Positions 25,058 to 33,075 of a stretch of 64,000 nt of DNA are shown here, piece by piece. Origin of the DNA: Bacteroidales bacterium UBA5197 (GTDB lineage: Bacteria > Bacteroidota > Bacteroidia > Bacteroidales > Lentimicrobiaceae); contig DHVX01000048.1 of NCBI GenBank assembly GCA_002412885.1, positions 1 through 64,000 on the forward strand, given 5' to 3'. The translations under genes were made by a program, and so were the position numbers. The notes under the pieces are model-generated. The model worked only from the letters and a program-made list of their open reading frames with translations. It was not told where the DNA came from and ran no database searches. Every line of letters begins with the position of its first letter. Position 1 is the first letter of the stretch.

Positions 25058-26059
25058 TTAACAACCCAGTGTTGCAACCATTACGGCTTTAATGGTATGT
25101 AGTCTGTTTTCGGCTTCGTCAAAAACCACTGACATTGATGATTCAAAAACATCATCACTTACTTCCATTGCTTCGAGTCCGTATTTCTGGAAAACATCTT
25201 CTCCGATTACCGTTTCGCGGTTATGGAATGCAGGAAGGCAATGCAGGAACTTAACGTTCGGGTTGCCGGTTTTCTTAACAACATCCATATTTACCTGATA
25301 AGGGCTGAGGAGTTTTATGCGTCCTTCCCAAACTTCAGCAGGCTCGCCCATAGAAACCCAAACATCGGTATAAAGAAAATCAACACCTTTTACTGCTTCT
25401 TCTACAGATTCGGAAAGTGTGATTTTTGCGCCGGTTTCTTTGGCAATTTCACGACAAGTGGCAACCAGTTCTTCATTTGGCCAGCAAGCTTTTGGAGCAG
25501 CAGCGCGGAAATCCATTCCCATTTTTGCAGCACCAACCATTAGTGAGTTGCCCATATTATTGCGGGCATCGCCCAAATAACAGAATGCGACCTGATGCAA
25601 AGGCTTGTCAGAATGTTCCATCATGGTAAGGAAGTCAGCCAGAATCTGAGTTGGATGAAACTCAGTGGTAAGACCATTCCAGACAGGAACACCGGCATAT
25701 TTGCCCAATTCTTCAACAATGCTCTGTCCGTATCCGCGATACTCAATTCCGTCATACATGCGACCCAGAACGCGGGCTGTATCTTTCATTGATTCTTTTT
25801 TACCAATCTGTGATCCTGATGGGCCCAGATAAGTAACGTGAGCACCCTGATCAAGCGCTGCAACTTCGAAGGCACAGCGGGTGCGGGTTGAATCTTTTTC
25901 AAAAATAAGTGCAATGTTTTTGCCTTTGAGCATCTGCTGCTCTGTACCTGCGTATTTGGCCTTTTTCAGGTCAACTGACAGTTGTAATAAATGTTTGATT
26001 TCCTGAGGAGTAAAGTCCAACAGTTTAAGGAAATTACGGTTTCTGAGATTGAAAGCCAT
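25058..26059 (-). CDS. arcB: Ornithine carbamoyltransferase, catabolic type
   Basis: The 333-residue enzyme interconverts ornithine plus carbamoyl phosphate with citrulline. Motifs are KDSTRTRCAFEVAALDQGA (carbamoyl phosphate site, residue 56 on), EYRGYGQ, NGLTTEFHPTQILADF near residue 128, DVWVSMGEP, and FLHCLPAFH near residue 268. The length and the KYAG-type N-terminus resemble catabolic ArcB more than anabolic ArgF. Gene context agrees: carbamate kinase lies 38 bp upstream in the same operon. Confidence 0.92.
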   Translation of the reverse strand: MAFNLRNRNFLKLLDFTPQEIKHLLQLSVDLKKAKYAGTEQQMLKGKNIALIFEKDSTRTRCAFEVAALDQGAHVTYLGPSGSQIGKKESMKDTARVLGRMYDGIEYRGYGQSIVEELGKYAGVPVWNGLTTEFHPTQILADFLTMMEHSDKPLHQVAFCYLGDARNNMGNSLMVGAAKMGMDFRAAAPKACWPNEELVATCREIAKETGAKITLSESVEEAVKGVDFLYTDVWVSMGEPAEVWEGRIKLLSPYQVNMDVVKKTGNPNVKFLHCLPAFHNRETVIGEDVFQKYGLEAMEVSDDVFESSMSVVFDEAENRLHTIKAVMVATLGC

Positions 26060-26097
26060 GATATTAAGTTTTAAGGTTTATGTTAGTTTCTGGTTTT

Positions 26098-27042
26098 TTA
26101 AACAATTACGATGCGGGTTCCGCCATTGTCCATTCCAAGCTTTTCAGAATTTGTAATGATGGCATCTTTACCGCTTCCTTCTACAAAACTGATGGCTGCT
26201 CTGATTTTTGGAGCCATGCTTCCTTCGGCAAACTGACCCTCGGCGAGGTAACGTTTTGCTTCGGCAATGGTAATGCGATCTAGTGCTTTCTCCTGAGGTG
26301 TGTTGTAATTGATGCAAACTTTAGGCACATCGGTAAGGATAAAAAACTTATCTGCTCTGATCTGAACTGCCAGCAGTGACGATGCCAGATCTTTGTCAAT
26401 TACAGCATCGATGCCCTGAAGTTTATTTTCCTGCACATAAAATGCCGGAATTCCTCCACCTCCAACAGCAATTACAATCTGGCCAGCTCTTGCAAGCGCT
26501 TCAATTGATTTCTGATTGCTTATCACCAAAGGCTTGGGACTTGCCACAACTTTGCGGAATCCACGACCACGCGGATCGGCTGCAAATACAGCTCCGGTTT
26601 CAGCGGTAATGGTTTCTGATTCTTCCTGAGTGTAATAAGGTCCAACCGGTTTTGTCGGATTTTTGAATGCGGGATCTTCTTTATCAACCAGAACCTGAGT
26701 AATGATTGAGATAATATCCCGGTCCATATCGTTGACCATCATTACGTTACGCAATTGTTGCTCAATAACGTAGCCGATAAATCCTTGCGAATAAGCCACT
26801 GCAATATCAAGCGGCATATCCGGCAATCCATAAAGTTTATGTCCTGCAGTGTTGGCCAACAGGATGTTACCCACCTGAGGACCGTTTCCATGGGTGATTA
26901 CTAAGTTATAATTTGCCTTGATTAGGGTAAGCATCTTTTCGGCGGTTCCGTAAACGTTTGCTTCCTGATCGTCAATTGTTCCTTTCTGATCGCTTCTTAG
27001 TAAGGCATTACCGCCTAATGCCACAACAGCTAACTTTTTCAT
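26098..27042 (-). CDS. arcC: Carbamate kinase
   Basis: The 314-residue amino-acid-kinase-family enzyme makes ATP from carbamoyl phosphate and ADP. Signatures are VALGGNALLRSDQKG at the start, ITHGNGPQVGNI near residue 52, VASPKPLVI, IAVGGGGIPAF near residue 206, and EGSMAPKIRAAI near residue 272. It heads an arcC-arcB operon. No arginine deiminase (arcA) or antiporter (arcD) gene is within the window, so citrulline must come from elsewhere, possibly an unlinked arcA or agmatine/citrulline uptake. Confidence 0.95.
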   Translation of the reverse strand: MKKLAVVALGGNALLRSDQKGTIDDQEANVYGTAEKMLTLIKANYNLVITHGNGPQVGNILLANTAGHKLYGLPDMPLDIAVAYSQGFIGYVIEQQLRNVMMVNDMDRDIISIITQVLVDKEDPAFKNPTKPVGPYYTQEESETITAETGAVFAADPRGRGFRKVVASPKPLVISNQKSIEALARAGQIVIAVGGGGIPAFYVQENKLQGIDAVIDKDLASSLLAVQIRADKFFILTDVPKVCINYNTPQEKALDRITIAEAKRYLAEGQFAEGSMAPKIRAAISFVEGSGKDAIITNSEKLGMDNGGTRIVIV

Positions 27043-27069
27043 AAGAGATTGGTTGGTTTAATTTTGCGA

Positions 27070-27099
27070 CAAAAGTAAATACTTTTCGATGATTGGCAA
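27070..27099 (-). promoter_or_regulatory. Consensus promoter of arcC-arcB
   Basis: On the minus strand TTG (27099-27097) is followed after 19 nt by TACTTTTG (27077-27070), an excellent match to the Bacteroidota promoter. The -7 box lies 27 nt upstream of the arcC ATG. Confidence 0.78.
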
Positions 27100-27278
27100 G
27101 ACCTCCTGATGACGATAATATCAAGAATATAAAACAATTACATCTATAAGTATCTGGATATATGCCGGCCATTTTGTCATTCAGTTAGTATTTGAGAGTT
27201 TTTGAAATAGGAAAGACATGACATTTTTCTGAGCAGATGATGATTTAAATGATTTATCATTTAAGTTTTTGAAAGTGC

Positions 27279-27286
27279 TATTTTTG
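27279..27286 (+). promoter_or_regulatory. -7 box immediately before the EamA gene (possible leaderless mRNA)
   Basis: TATTTTTG matches TAnnTTTG and ends only 5 nt before the ATG at 27292. Transcription would begin at or next to the start codon. The protein's first membrane helix starts directly after this ATG, so a later start is unlikely. Confidence 0.55.
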
Positions 27287-27291
27287 CACCC

Positions 27292-28182
27292 ATGAAAATT
27301 AATCGCAATCCCATAATTCTGGCGCTGGGTGCAGTTTTACTCTGGTCAACGGTTGGTTCAGCTTTCAGCCTTTCGCTCAGGCATTTGAATCCGGCGCAAC
27401 TACTTCTACTTGCGAACCTCACTGCGGTTCTGTTTCTGGGAATTACGATTCTGATTCGCAACAAATCAACTTTTCTGACATCATTATCGGCTAAATCCCT
27501 TAGCTACTCTGCCATAATGGGGTTTTTAAATCCATTTGCTTATTACCTTGTTCTACTGAAAGCATATTCAATGTTGCCGGCACAGGAAGCGGTTGCACTA
27601 AATTATATATGGCCAGTGGTTTTGGTTCTGCTTTCAATTCCTATCTTAAAGCAAAAAATAACTGCACTAAGCATCGTTTCTATGCTCATCAGCTTTGCAG
27701 GAACCGTTGTGATTGCCACAAACGGAAGGCCATGGTCAATGGAATTTGCAAATCCAACAGGAACTTTTCTGGCTTTGTCGAGTTCAATTTTCTGGGCATT
27801 ATATTGGTTAATGAATATGAAAGACAAGCGGGAATCACTCAATAAATTATTCTTAAACTTCAGCTTTGGACTGATTTATATTGTCGTGTTTGCAGCATTT
27901 ACCGGCAATCTGATCATTCCATCGGCAGCGGGTGCTTTAGGTGCTGTTTATATCGGACTGTTTGAAATGGGGGTAACTTTTGTAATCTGGCTTACCGCAT
28001 TGAAATATGCTCAAAACACAGCCAAAGTCAGCAACCTGGTGTTTCTTTCACCATTTTTGTCGTTGCTTTTTATTTCGATGATTGTCGGCGAAAAGATACT
28101 AGCCTCTACAATAGTAGGATTGTGTTTGATTATCGGAGGAATTATTCTTCAGCAATACAAGCAGAAGCAAGCTGATTTATAA
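27292..28182 (+). CDS. EamA/DMT-family transporter
   Basis: The 296-residue protein has ten hydrophobic segments arranged as two EamA repeats (about 8-140 and 155-290), with the typical LGAVLLWSTVGSAF first helix and the AQEAVALNYIWPVV end of the first repeat. The substrate of such drug/metabolite exporters cannot be told from sequence. It may be read from a leaderless transcript. Its 3' end overlaps the convergent CheY-like gene by 6 nt. Confidence 0.92.
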   Translation: MKINRNPIILALGAVLLWSTVGSAFSLSLRHLNPAQLLLLANLTAVLFLGITILIRNKSTFLTSLSAKSLSYSAIMGFLNPFAYYLVLLKAYSMLPAQEAVALNYIWPVVLVLLSIPILKQKITALSIVSMLISFAGTVVIATNGRPWSMEFANPTGTFLALSSSIFWALYWLMNMKDKRESLNKLFLNFSFGLIYIVVFAAFTGNLIIPSAAGALGAVYIGLFEMGVTFVIWLTALKYAQNTAKVSNLVFLSPFLSLLFISMIVGEKILASTIVGLCLIIGGIILQQYKQKQADL

Positions 28183-28584
28183 ATATTTACTGATTGTAAT
28201 AATCAATTCGGTTGGGCGTATGGGTTTTGCAAGATATTCATCACAACCGGCATCTAAACTTTTCTCTTTTTCGCCTTTCATGGCAAATGCAGTTTGTGCA
28301 ATAATGGGTATTTCAGGATTCAGTTCTTTAATCTCTCTGGTTACTGAATAACCATCTTTCCCTTCGAGTTGAATATCCATTAAAATAAGATCGATTTTTT
28401 TTCCGGAACGGATAATATCAATGGCATCCTCTCCCCTTCTGACCCAGATAATTTCAGCACCGGATCTTTTGAGCGTAGCGTTGAGAAACTGATAGTTAGA
28501 CTCTACATCTTCTACGATAAGGATAACTTTTGAAATCCATAAATCTGTTGATGCCCCAATGTTATCTATTATTCTATCAGCCAT
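28177..28584 (-). CDS. Single-domain response regulator (CheY-like)
   Basis: The 135-residue protein is one receiver domain: ILIVEDVESN-like acidic pair near residue 24, phosphoacceptor in LILMDIQLEGKDG near residue 71, TAFAMKGEKEKSLDAGCDEYLAKPI with the conserved Thr and Lys. No output domain. The receiver resembles the C-terminal receiver of the hybrid kinase at 36509-40138, suggesting both may take part in phosphorelays with stand-alone partners. No kinase is adjacent. A palindrome overlaps its promoter region. Confidence 0.93.
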   Translation of the reverse strand: MADRIIDNIGASTDLWISKVILIVEDVESNYQFLNATLKRSGAEIIWVRRGEDAIDIIRSGKKIDLILMDIQLEGKDGYSVTREIKELNPEIPIIAQTAFAMKGEKEKSLDAGCDEYLAKPIRPTELIITISKYL

Positions 28585-28673
28585 TGTAATGTTTTAATTT
28601 GTGATGACGGTAATACAACCCTGAACATTAAACCAGATAAAAAAAGAGGTTCAAAATGCAGATTTTCAATGAG

Positions 28674-28681
28674 CAAAGTTA
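28674..28681 (-). promoter_or_regulatory. -7 box of the CheY-like gene
   Basis: The minus strand reads TAACTTTG (TAnnTTTG), 89 nt upstream of the CheY-like ATG, which implies an unusually long leader for this genome. No -33 element is seen at the normal spacing. Confidence 0.4.
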
Positions 28682-28691
28682 CTTATTATTT

Positions 28692-28703
28692 GCGATATAT
28701 CGC
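28692..28703. promoter_or_regulatory. Perfect 12-bp palindrome, possible operator
   Basis: GCGATATATCGC is a perfect dyad. It lies 10 nt upstream of the putative -7 box of the CheY-like gene, inside the promoter spacer, where a dimeric repressor could act. No regulator is assigned. Confidence 0.4.
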
Positions 28704-28968
28704 TCAGTTCCAACACTGGAATGTAAATAGCCGAAGACTTCATCTATTTTGAAAATTCCTCAAAAAAAATACAACCCATTTGCAAGAACGAATTTCCTGC
28801 CCTGGTTTTTTCAGGAAAAATACCTTCAGGCAGACATGGTGGTCAGGAATTATTCTGAAATTTTTTATATCAAATACCTGACAGTCGATGACAATAAGTA
28901 AATGTATTTCACCATAAAAAGACCTGCACAGCATGTTCAGCCTGTGATTTGCACGTTGGGTAAATACC

Positions 28969-28976
28969 TATCTTTG
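28969..28976 (+). promoter_or_regulatory. -7 box immediately before mtaB (possible leaderless mRNA)
   Basis: TATCTTTG matches TAnnTTTG and ends 5 nt before the mtaB ATG at 28982, the same spacing as at the EamA gene. TTTG at 28948-28951 is a possible -33 element with a 17-nt spacer. Confidence 0.6.
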
Positions 28977-28981
28977 CCACA

Positions 28982-30277
28982 ATGAAAAGAAAGACAATTG
29001 CATTTCAGACTTTTGGCTGCAAACTCAATTTTGCTGAAACATCTGCCATAGCCCGGAAATTTACTGATTCGGATTACGATATGGTTGATTTCAAGGAGAA
29101 TGCAGATTATTACGTTATTCATTCATGCACTGTTACCGGACAGGCTGAGCGCAAAACACGAGCAGCCATCAGGCAGGCAATGCGTAAAAATCCTGAGGCA
29201 TCAGTTGCTGTTATAGGCTGTTATTCTCAGCTCAGACCCGAAGAAATAAAAAGTATCAAAGGCGTTGAAATTGTGCTGGGAAACAGCGAAAAATATAAAC
29301 TTTTCGATCACATCCAGAATATACGGAGCGGTAATCAGCCATCAGAAACAGAGCCAGACCGGCCAGCTGATTTTGAACCCGGATTTTCAATGGGAGACCG
29401 GACCCGTTCGTTTTTTAAAGTTCAGGATGGATGCGATTATTTTTGCACATTCTGCGCAATTCCTTATGCAAGAGGGCGAAGCCGGAGCGCAAGTGTGGCT
29501 TCTACCCTTGAAGTTGCAAAACAGATTGCAATCACTGAAGTTAAGGAAGTGGTGCTGACCGGAGTTAACATAGGTGATTTCGGGCGACAAAACGGAGAGA
29601 CTTTCCATGAATTGTTGCTAGGCCTCGATACCATTCAGGGAATTGAAAGACTGAGAATTTCATCGGTGGAACCTGAATTGTTGAATGATGACATTATCAA
29701 GCTGGTTTCGGAAAGCAAAAAGTTTATGCCTCACTTTCATATTCCACTGCAATCCGGCACGGACCGCATTCTTGAATTGATGAAACGTAAATACAAGAGA
29801 GAAGTATTTGCTCAACGCATAAATTCAATAAAAACGCTGATGCCTGATGCCTGCATTGCTGCCGATGTAATTATCGGATTCCCGGGAGAAAGTGAAGAAG
29901 ATTTCGACGATACCGTTGCTTTTATCCAATCTCTTCCCATTTCATATCTGCATGTTTTTACCTATTCGAAACGGCCGGGAACAAAAGCTGCACTGATGGC
30001 AGAACAGGTACCGGATTCTGTAAAGCATGAGCGAAGCAGGATTCTTCACCAGATTTCGGATGAAAAAAAAGCAACATTTTATCGCGAAAACAAGGGCAGT
30101 GTTCGTGATATTTTATGGGAATCAGATGTAGAAGAAGGTTTTATGTCAGGTTTTACGGATAATTATATTCGTTGTAAAAAACCATTTAATAAATCATCGG
30201 TAAACCAGATTGAAAGCGTAATTTTGTTGGAACCGGACACCGATGGTACTTATATCATCAAACCTATTGAACAGTAG
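28982..30277 (+). CDS. mtaB: tRNA t6A37 methylthiotransferase (MtaB)
   Basis: The 431-residue radical SAM methylthiotransferase converts t6A37 to ms2t6A37 in tRNA. The N-terminal UPF0004 domain has its three cluster-binding cysteines (FQTFGCKLN, HSCTVT, IGCYSQ). The radical SAM motif is CDYFCTFCAIPYARG near residue 150, followed by LTGVNIGDFG, and the C-terminal TRAM domain is at about 370-431. Length normal. The inositol monophosphatase gene begins 1 nt after its stop. Confidence 0.95.
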   Translation: MKRKTIAFQTFGCKLNFAETSAIARKFTDSDYDMVDFKENADYYVIHSCTVTGQAERKTRAAIRQAMRKNPEASVAVIGCYSQLRPEEIKSIKGVEIVLGNSEKYKLFDHIQNIRSGNQPSETEPDRPADFEPGFSMGDRTRSFFKVQDGCDYFCTFCAIPYARGRSRSASVASTLEVAKQIAITEVKEVVLTGVNIGDFGRQNGETFHELLLGLDTIQGIERLRISSVEPELLNDDIIKLVSESKKFMPHFHIPLQSGTDRILELMKRKYKREVFAQRINSIKTLMPDACIAADVIIGFPGESEEDFDDTVAFIQSLPISYLHVFTYSKRPGTKAALMAEQVPDSVKHERSRILHQISDEKKATFYRENKGSVRDILWESDVEEGFMSGFTDNYIRCKKPFNKSSVNQIESVILLEPDTDGTYIIKPIEQ

Positions 30278-30278
30278 T

Positions 30279-31082
30279 ATGGAGAACTCAGAATATCAGC
30301 AGCTTTGCACCAATGTTTGTGAAATTTCGCGTAGAGCCGGAAAGTACATTTTGGATCAGCTTAATAAAGTAGGTCAGGCAGAAATTGAGCAGAAAGGGCA
30401 TCACAACTATGTTACCTATGTTGACAAATCAGCTGAGGAACTGATAGTTAATGATTTGCGAAGGTTACTTCCCGATTCAGGTTTTATAACCGAGGAAAAC
30501 ACGGCCGGGCATGAAAGTCAGAAATTCAAATGGATCATCGACCCGCTGGATGGAACTACCAATTTTATTCATAAAGTTCCGGTTTTTTGCGTTAGTATTG
30601 CATTGATGGAAGATGCTGAGATTGTTGTGGGCGTGGTTTATGAAGTAAACCTTGATGAATGTTTTTATGCCTGGAAAGGCGGAAAAGCAATGCTCAACGA
30701 TTCAGAGATTTCAGTTTCTCCAATCAGGGATTTCGACAATAGTTTGCTGGCAACGGGTTTTCCTTATTATGATTACGGAAGGCTTGAAGATTATGTTACT
30801 GTTTTTAAGCATTTTATGCAACACACTGCCGGCCTCAGAAGACTTGGTTCAGCCGCAGCAGATCTGGCCTATGTAGCTTGTGGAAGGTTCGAAGGATTTT
30901 ATGAATACGGACTTAACTCATGGGATGTTGCAGCTGGCGCATTTATTGTTCAAACAGCCGGAGGAGTTGTTTCTGATTTTCAGGGCGGAAACAATTACCT
31001 GTTTGGCAGAGAGTTGATTGCAGGTAATCCTTATGCACATCCTGAAATGAAAACAGTGATCAGTAAAATTTTCGGACATTAA
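30279..31082 (+). CDS. Inositol monophosphatase family protein
   Basis: The 267-residue protein has the metal-binding motifs of the family: ITEEN near residue 72, WIIDPLDGTTNFIH near residue 87, and NSWDVAAGAFIVQTAGG near residue 208. Bacterial members act on inositol 1-phosphate, other sugar phosphates or in ribosome biogenesis (SuhB); the substrate here is not determined. The start at 30279 is one nucleotide past the mtaB stop; a longer frame starting at 30243 would overlap mtaB and is rejected. Confidence 0.92.
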   Translation: MENSEYQQLCTNVCEISRRAGKYILDQLNKVGQAEIEQKGHHNYVTYVDKSAEELIVNDLRRLLPDSGFITEENTAGHESQKFKWIIDPLDGTTNFIHKVPVFCVSIALMEDAEIVVGVVYEVNLDECFYAWKGGKAMLNDSEISVSPIRDFDNSLLATGFPYYDYGRLEDYVTVFKHFMQHTAGLRRLGSAAADLAYVACGRFEGFYEYGLNSWDVAAGAFIVQTAGGVVSDFQGGNNYLFGRELIAGNPYAHPEMKTVISKIFGH

Positions 31083-31143
31083 TCGGAGACAGTGAAGTAA
31101 TTACATCCAAGGTTCCAGACACAATAAAAATAAACATTTCAAC

Positions 31144-32511
31144 ATGAAAAATATCACGGCAAGTATCCTTCTCACGCTCTGCTTCGTTATCATTAGCGGA
31201 TACTTTTTGTCTGCTCAGGAGTCAGATACCAATCAGAAAACAGGACTGATTTACAAATTCAATATCAAAGATGAGATTGCTCCGCCTGTGTGGCACAACA
31301 CAAAAAAAGCCTTACGTGAAGCCAGAGAAATGAAAGCGGATATCATTCTGATTCATATGAACACGTACGGAGGAATGGTTGAAACTGCTGACAGCATTCG
31401 CACAGCTATTCTGCAATCGAAGATTCCGGTGTGGGTATTTATCGATAACAATGCCGCCTCAGCCGGAGCGCTTATCTCCATTGCCTGCGACAGCATTTAT
31501 ATGCGTTCAGGCGCAAACATCGGGGCAGCCACTGTAGTTGATCAAACCGGAAAACCCTTGCCGGACAAATATCAGTCGTACATGCGTTCTACCATGCGTT
31601 CTACCGCTGAAGCTACCGGCCGCGATCCGGATATTGCACAAGGAATGGTCGATCCAAGGGTTTACATTCCGGGCATAACCGATACTGGTCAGGTAATTAC
31701 TTTTACCACTTCTGAGGCAATTAAATATAAATTTTGCAACGCTCAAGCCGATAATATTGAGGAGATATTGAAGATTACCGGAAAACAGAATTATAAGATT
31801 GTCGAGCAAAAACTCACCACATCCGATAGAATTATCGGATTCCTTACAAAACCCATGATCAGCGGCCTCCTGATTATGATCATAATAGGAGGTATTTACT
31901 TTGAACTCCAAACTCCGGGAGTGGGATTTCCACTTGCTGCTGCAACACTGGCTGCAATCGTCTATTTTGCACCCTTATATATTGAAGGCTTGGCTGCAAA
32001 CTGGGAAATACTGATATTTATTATTGGCGTCATTCTATTGCTTGTTGAAATATTTGCCATTCCAGGCTTTGGCGTAGCCGGCATTTCCGGAATTATTCTG
32101 ATAGTTACCGGACTTACGCTCAGTATGATAGGCAACGTTGGATTTGATTTTACAGGTATCCCTTTTCAAGGAGTAGTGGTTGCATTTTTCATTGTAATTA
32201 TTGCCTCATTTTTCTCGCTCATCAGTTCATTTTTCTTAACCCGAAAGCTTTTTGGTGGTCATACCATGTTTGGCGACCTTGCATTGTTAACTACACAGCA
32301 ATCAAACGAAGGCTATGTATCATCTGATGCACATTACACTGAAATGAAAGGAACCGAAGGCATTGCTTTCACAATGCTCAGGCCGGCAGGTAAGGTTGAA
32401 ATTGAAGACCAGATTTTTGATGCTGTAGCAGAATCCGGATTTATCGACAGAGGGGAGAAAATCAGGGTAGTGAAATACGAAAATGCACAATTGATTGTAA
32501 GAAAAGTATAA
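31144..32511 (+). CDS. NfeD-family membrane serine protease, long form
   Basis: The 455-residue protein has a signal peptide (ending LSAQ), a ClpP-class protease domain at about 35-205 with the serine in NNAASAGALISIA near residue 109 and a later GAATVV block, then four to five membrane helices at about 230-375 and a C-terminal OB-fold NfeD domain at about 385-455. In characterised long NfeD proteins, the protease cleaves the C-terminus of a partner stomatin. No stomatin gene is adjacent; in its place a macro-domain gene follows by 5 bp. Confidence 0.9.
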   Translation: MKNITASILLTLCFVIISGYFLSAQESDTNQKTGLIYKFNIKDEIAPPVWHNTKKALREAREMKADIILIHMNTYGGMVETADSIRTAILQSKIPVWVFIDNNAASAGALISIACDSIYMRSGANIGAATVVDQTGKPLPDKYQSYMRSTMRSTAEATGRDPDIAQGMVDPRVYIPGITDTGQVITFTTSEAIKYKFCNAQADNIEEILKITGKQNYKIVEQKLTTSDRIIGFLTKPMISGLLIMIIIGGIYFELQTPGVGFPLAAATLAAIVYFAPLYIEGLAANWEILIFIIGVILLLVEIFAIPGFGVAGISGIILIVTGLTLSMIGNVGFDFTGIPFQGVVVAFFIVIIASFFSLISSFFLTRKLFGGHTMFGDLALLTTQQSNEGYVSSDAHYTEMKGTEGIAFTMLRPAGKVEIEDQIFDAVAESGFIDRGEKIRVVKYENAQLIVRKV

Positions 32512-32516
32512 TTGCC

Positions 32517-33035
32517 ATGCATACCCGTACTGAGTTGTTGCAGGCTGACATCACCAGTGTGGAAGTCGATGCAATTGTCAATGCAGCAAACAACGCTTTG
32601 CTTGGTGGTGGTGGTGTTGACGGAGCCATTCATAGAGCGGCAGGTAAGGAATTATTGGATGCCTGCCGTTTGATTGGTGGTTGCCCTACCGGCGAAGCAA
32701 GAATTAAACCCGGATTCAATCTTCCTGCAAAGTATGTAATCCACACCGTTGGGCCAGTATGGCGCGGCGGAAAAAATAATGAGGACGCTTTACTGGAATC
32801 ATGCTACCTTGAAAGTCTGAAACTGGCCGTAAGTCACAATTGTAATACAGTTGCATTTCCCAACATCAGCACCGGGGTATATGGCTTCCCTAAAGAGCGG
32901 GCTGCTGAAATTGCAATCAAATCTGTTCTGACATTTCTGCAAACCTCTCCCCTGCCCAAAAAGGTTATATTTGTGTGCTTTGGGCACGAAAATGCCGAAC
33001 TTTACGGGAGGCTGTTGGGAAAAACCACGCGCTGA
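32517..33035 (+). CDS. Macro-domain protein (O-acetyl-ADP-ribose deacetylase type)
   Basis: The 172-residue protein is a single macro domain of the MacroD/YmdB type: VDAIVNAANNALLGGGGVDGAIHRAAG near residue 17-43, the KYVIHTVGP strand, and FPNISTGVYGFP near residue 117. The family removes ADP-ribose from acidic residues or deacetylates O-acetyl-ADP-ribose. It is cytoplasmic and 10 kb from the ARH cluster, on the same strand but separated by opposite-strand genes, so a link to that cluster is unproven. Confidence 0.95.
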   Translation: MHTRTELLQADITSVEVDAIVNAANNALLGGGGVDGAIHRAAGKELLDACRLIGGCPTGEARIKPGFNLPAKYVIHTVGPVWRGGKNNEDALLESCYLESLKLAVSHNCNTVAFPNISTGVYGFPKERAAEIAIKSVLTFLQTSPLPKKVIFVCFGHENAELYGRLLGKTTR

Positions 33036-33075
33036 TATAAATAAATATCAGCATCTGAAATCCTTTCAGAGTCAG

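Larger units (their letters stand above)
28585..28968. other. Intergenic region between CheY-like gene and mtaB
   Basis: No credible gene. It holds a putative minus-strand -7 box (28674-28681), a 12-bp perfect palindrome (28692-28703), and a weaker inverted repeat ATTTCCTG ... CAGGAAA near 28789-28815. No recognised RNA family was seen. Confidence 0.5.

Noticed and set aside
32517..33035. Macro-domain gene as part of the ARH locus
   Set aside because: The ADP-ribose theme is shared, but the gene is 9 kb away, behind nfeD, cytoplasmic, and separated by several minus-strand genes.
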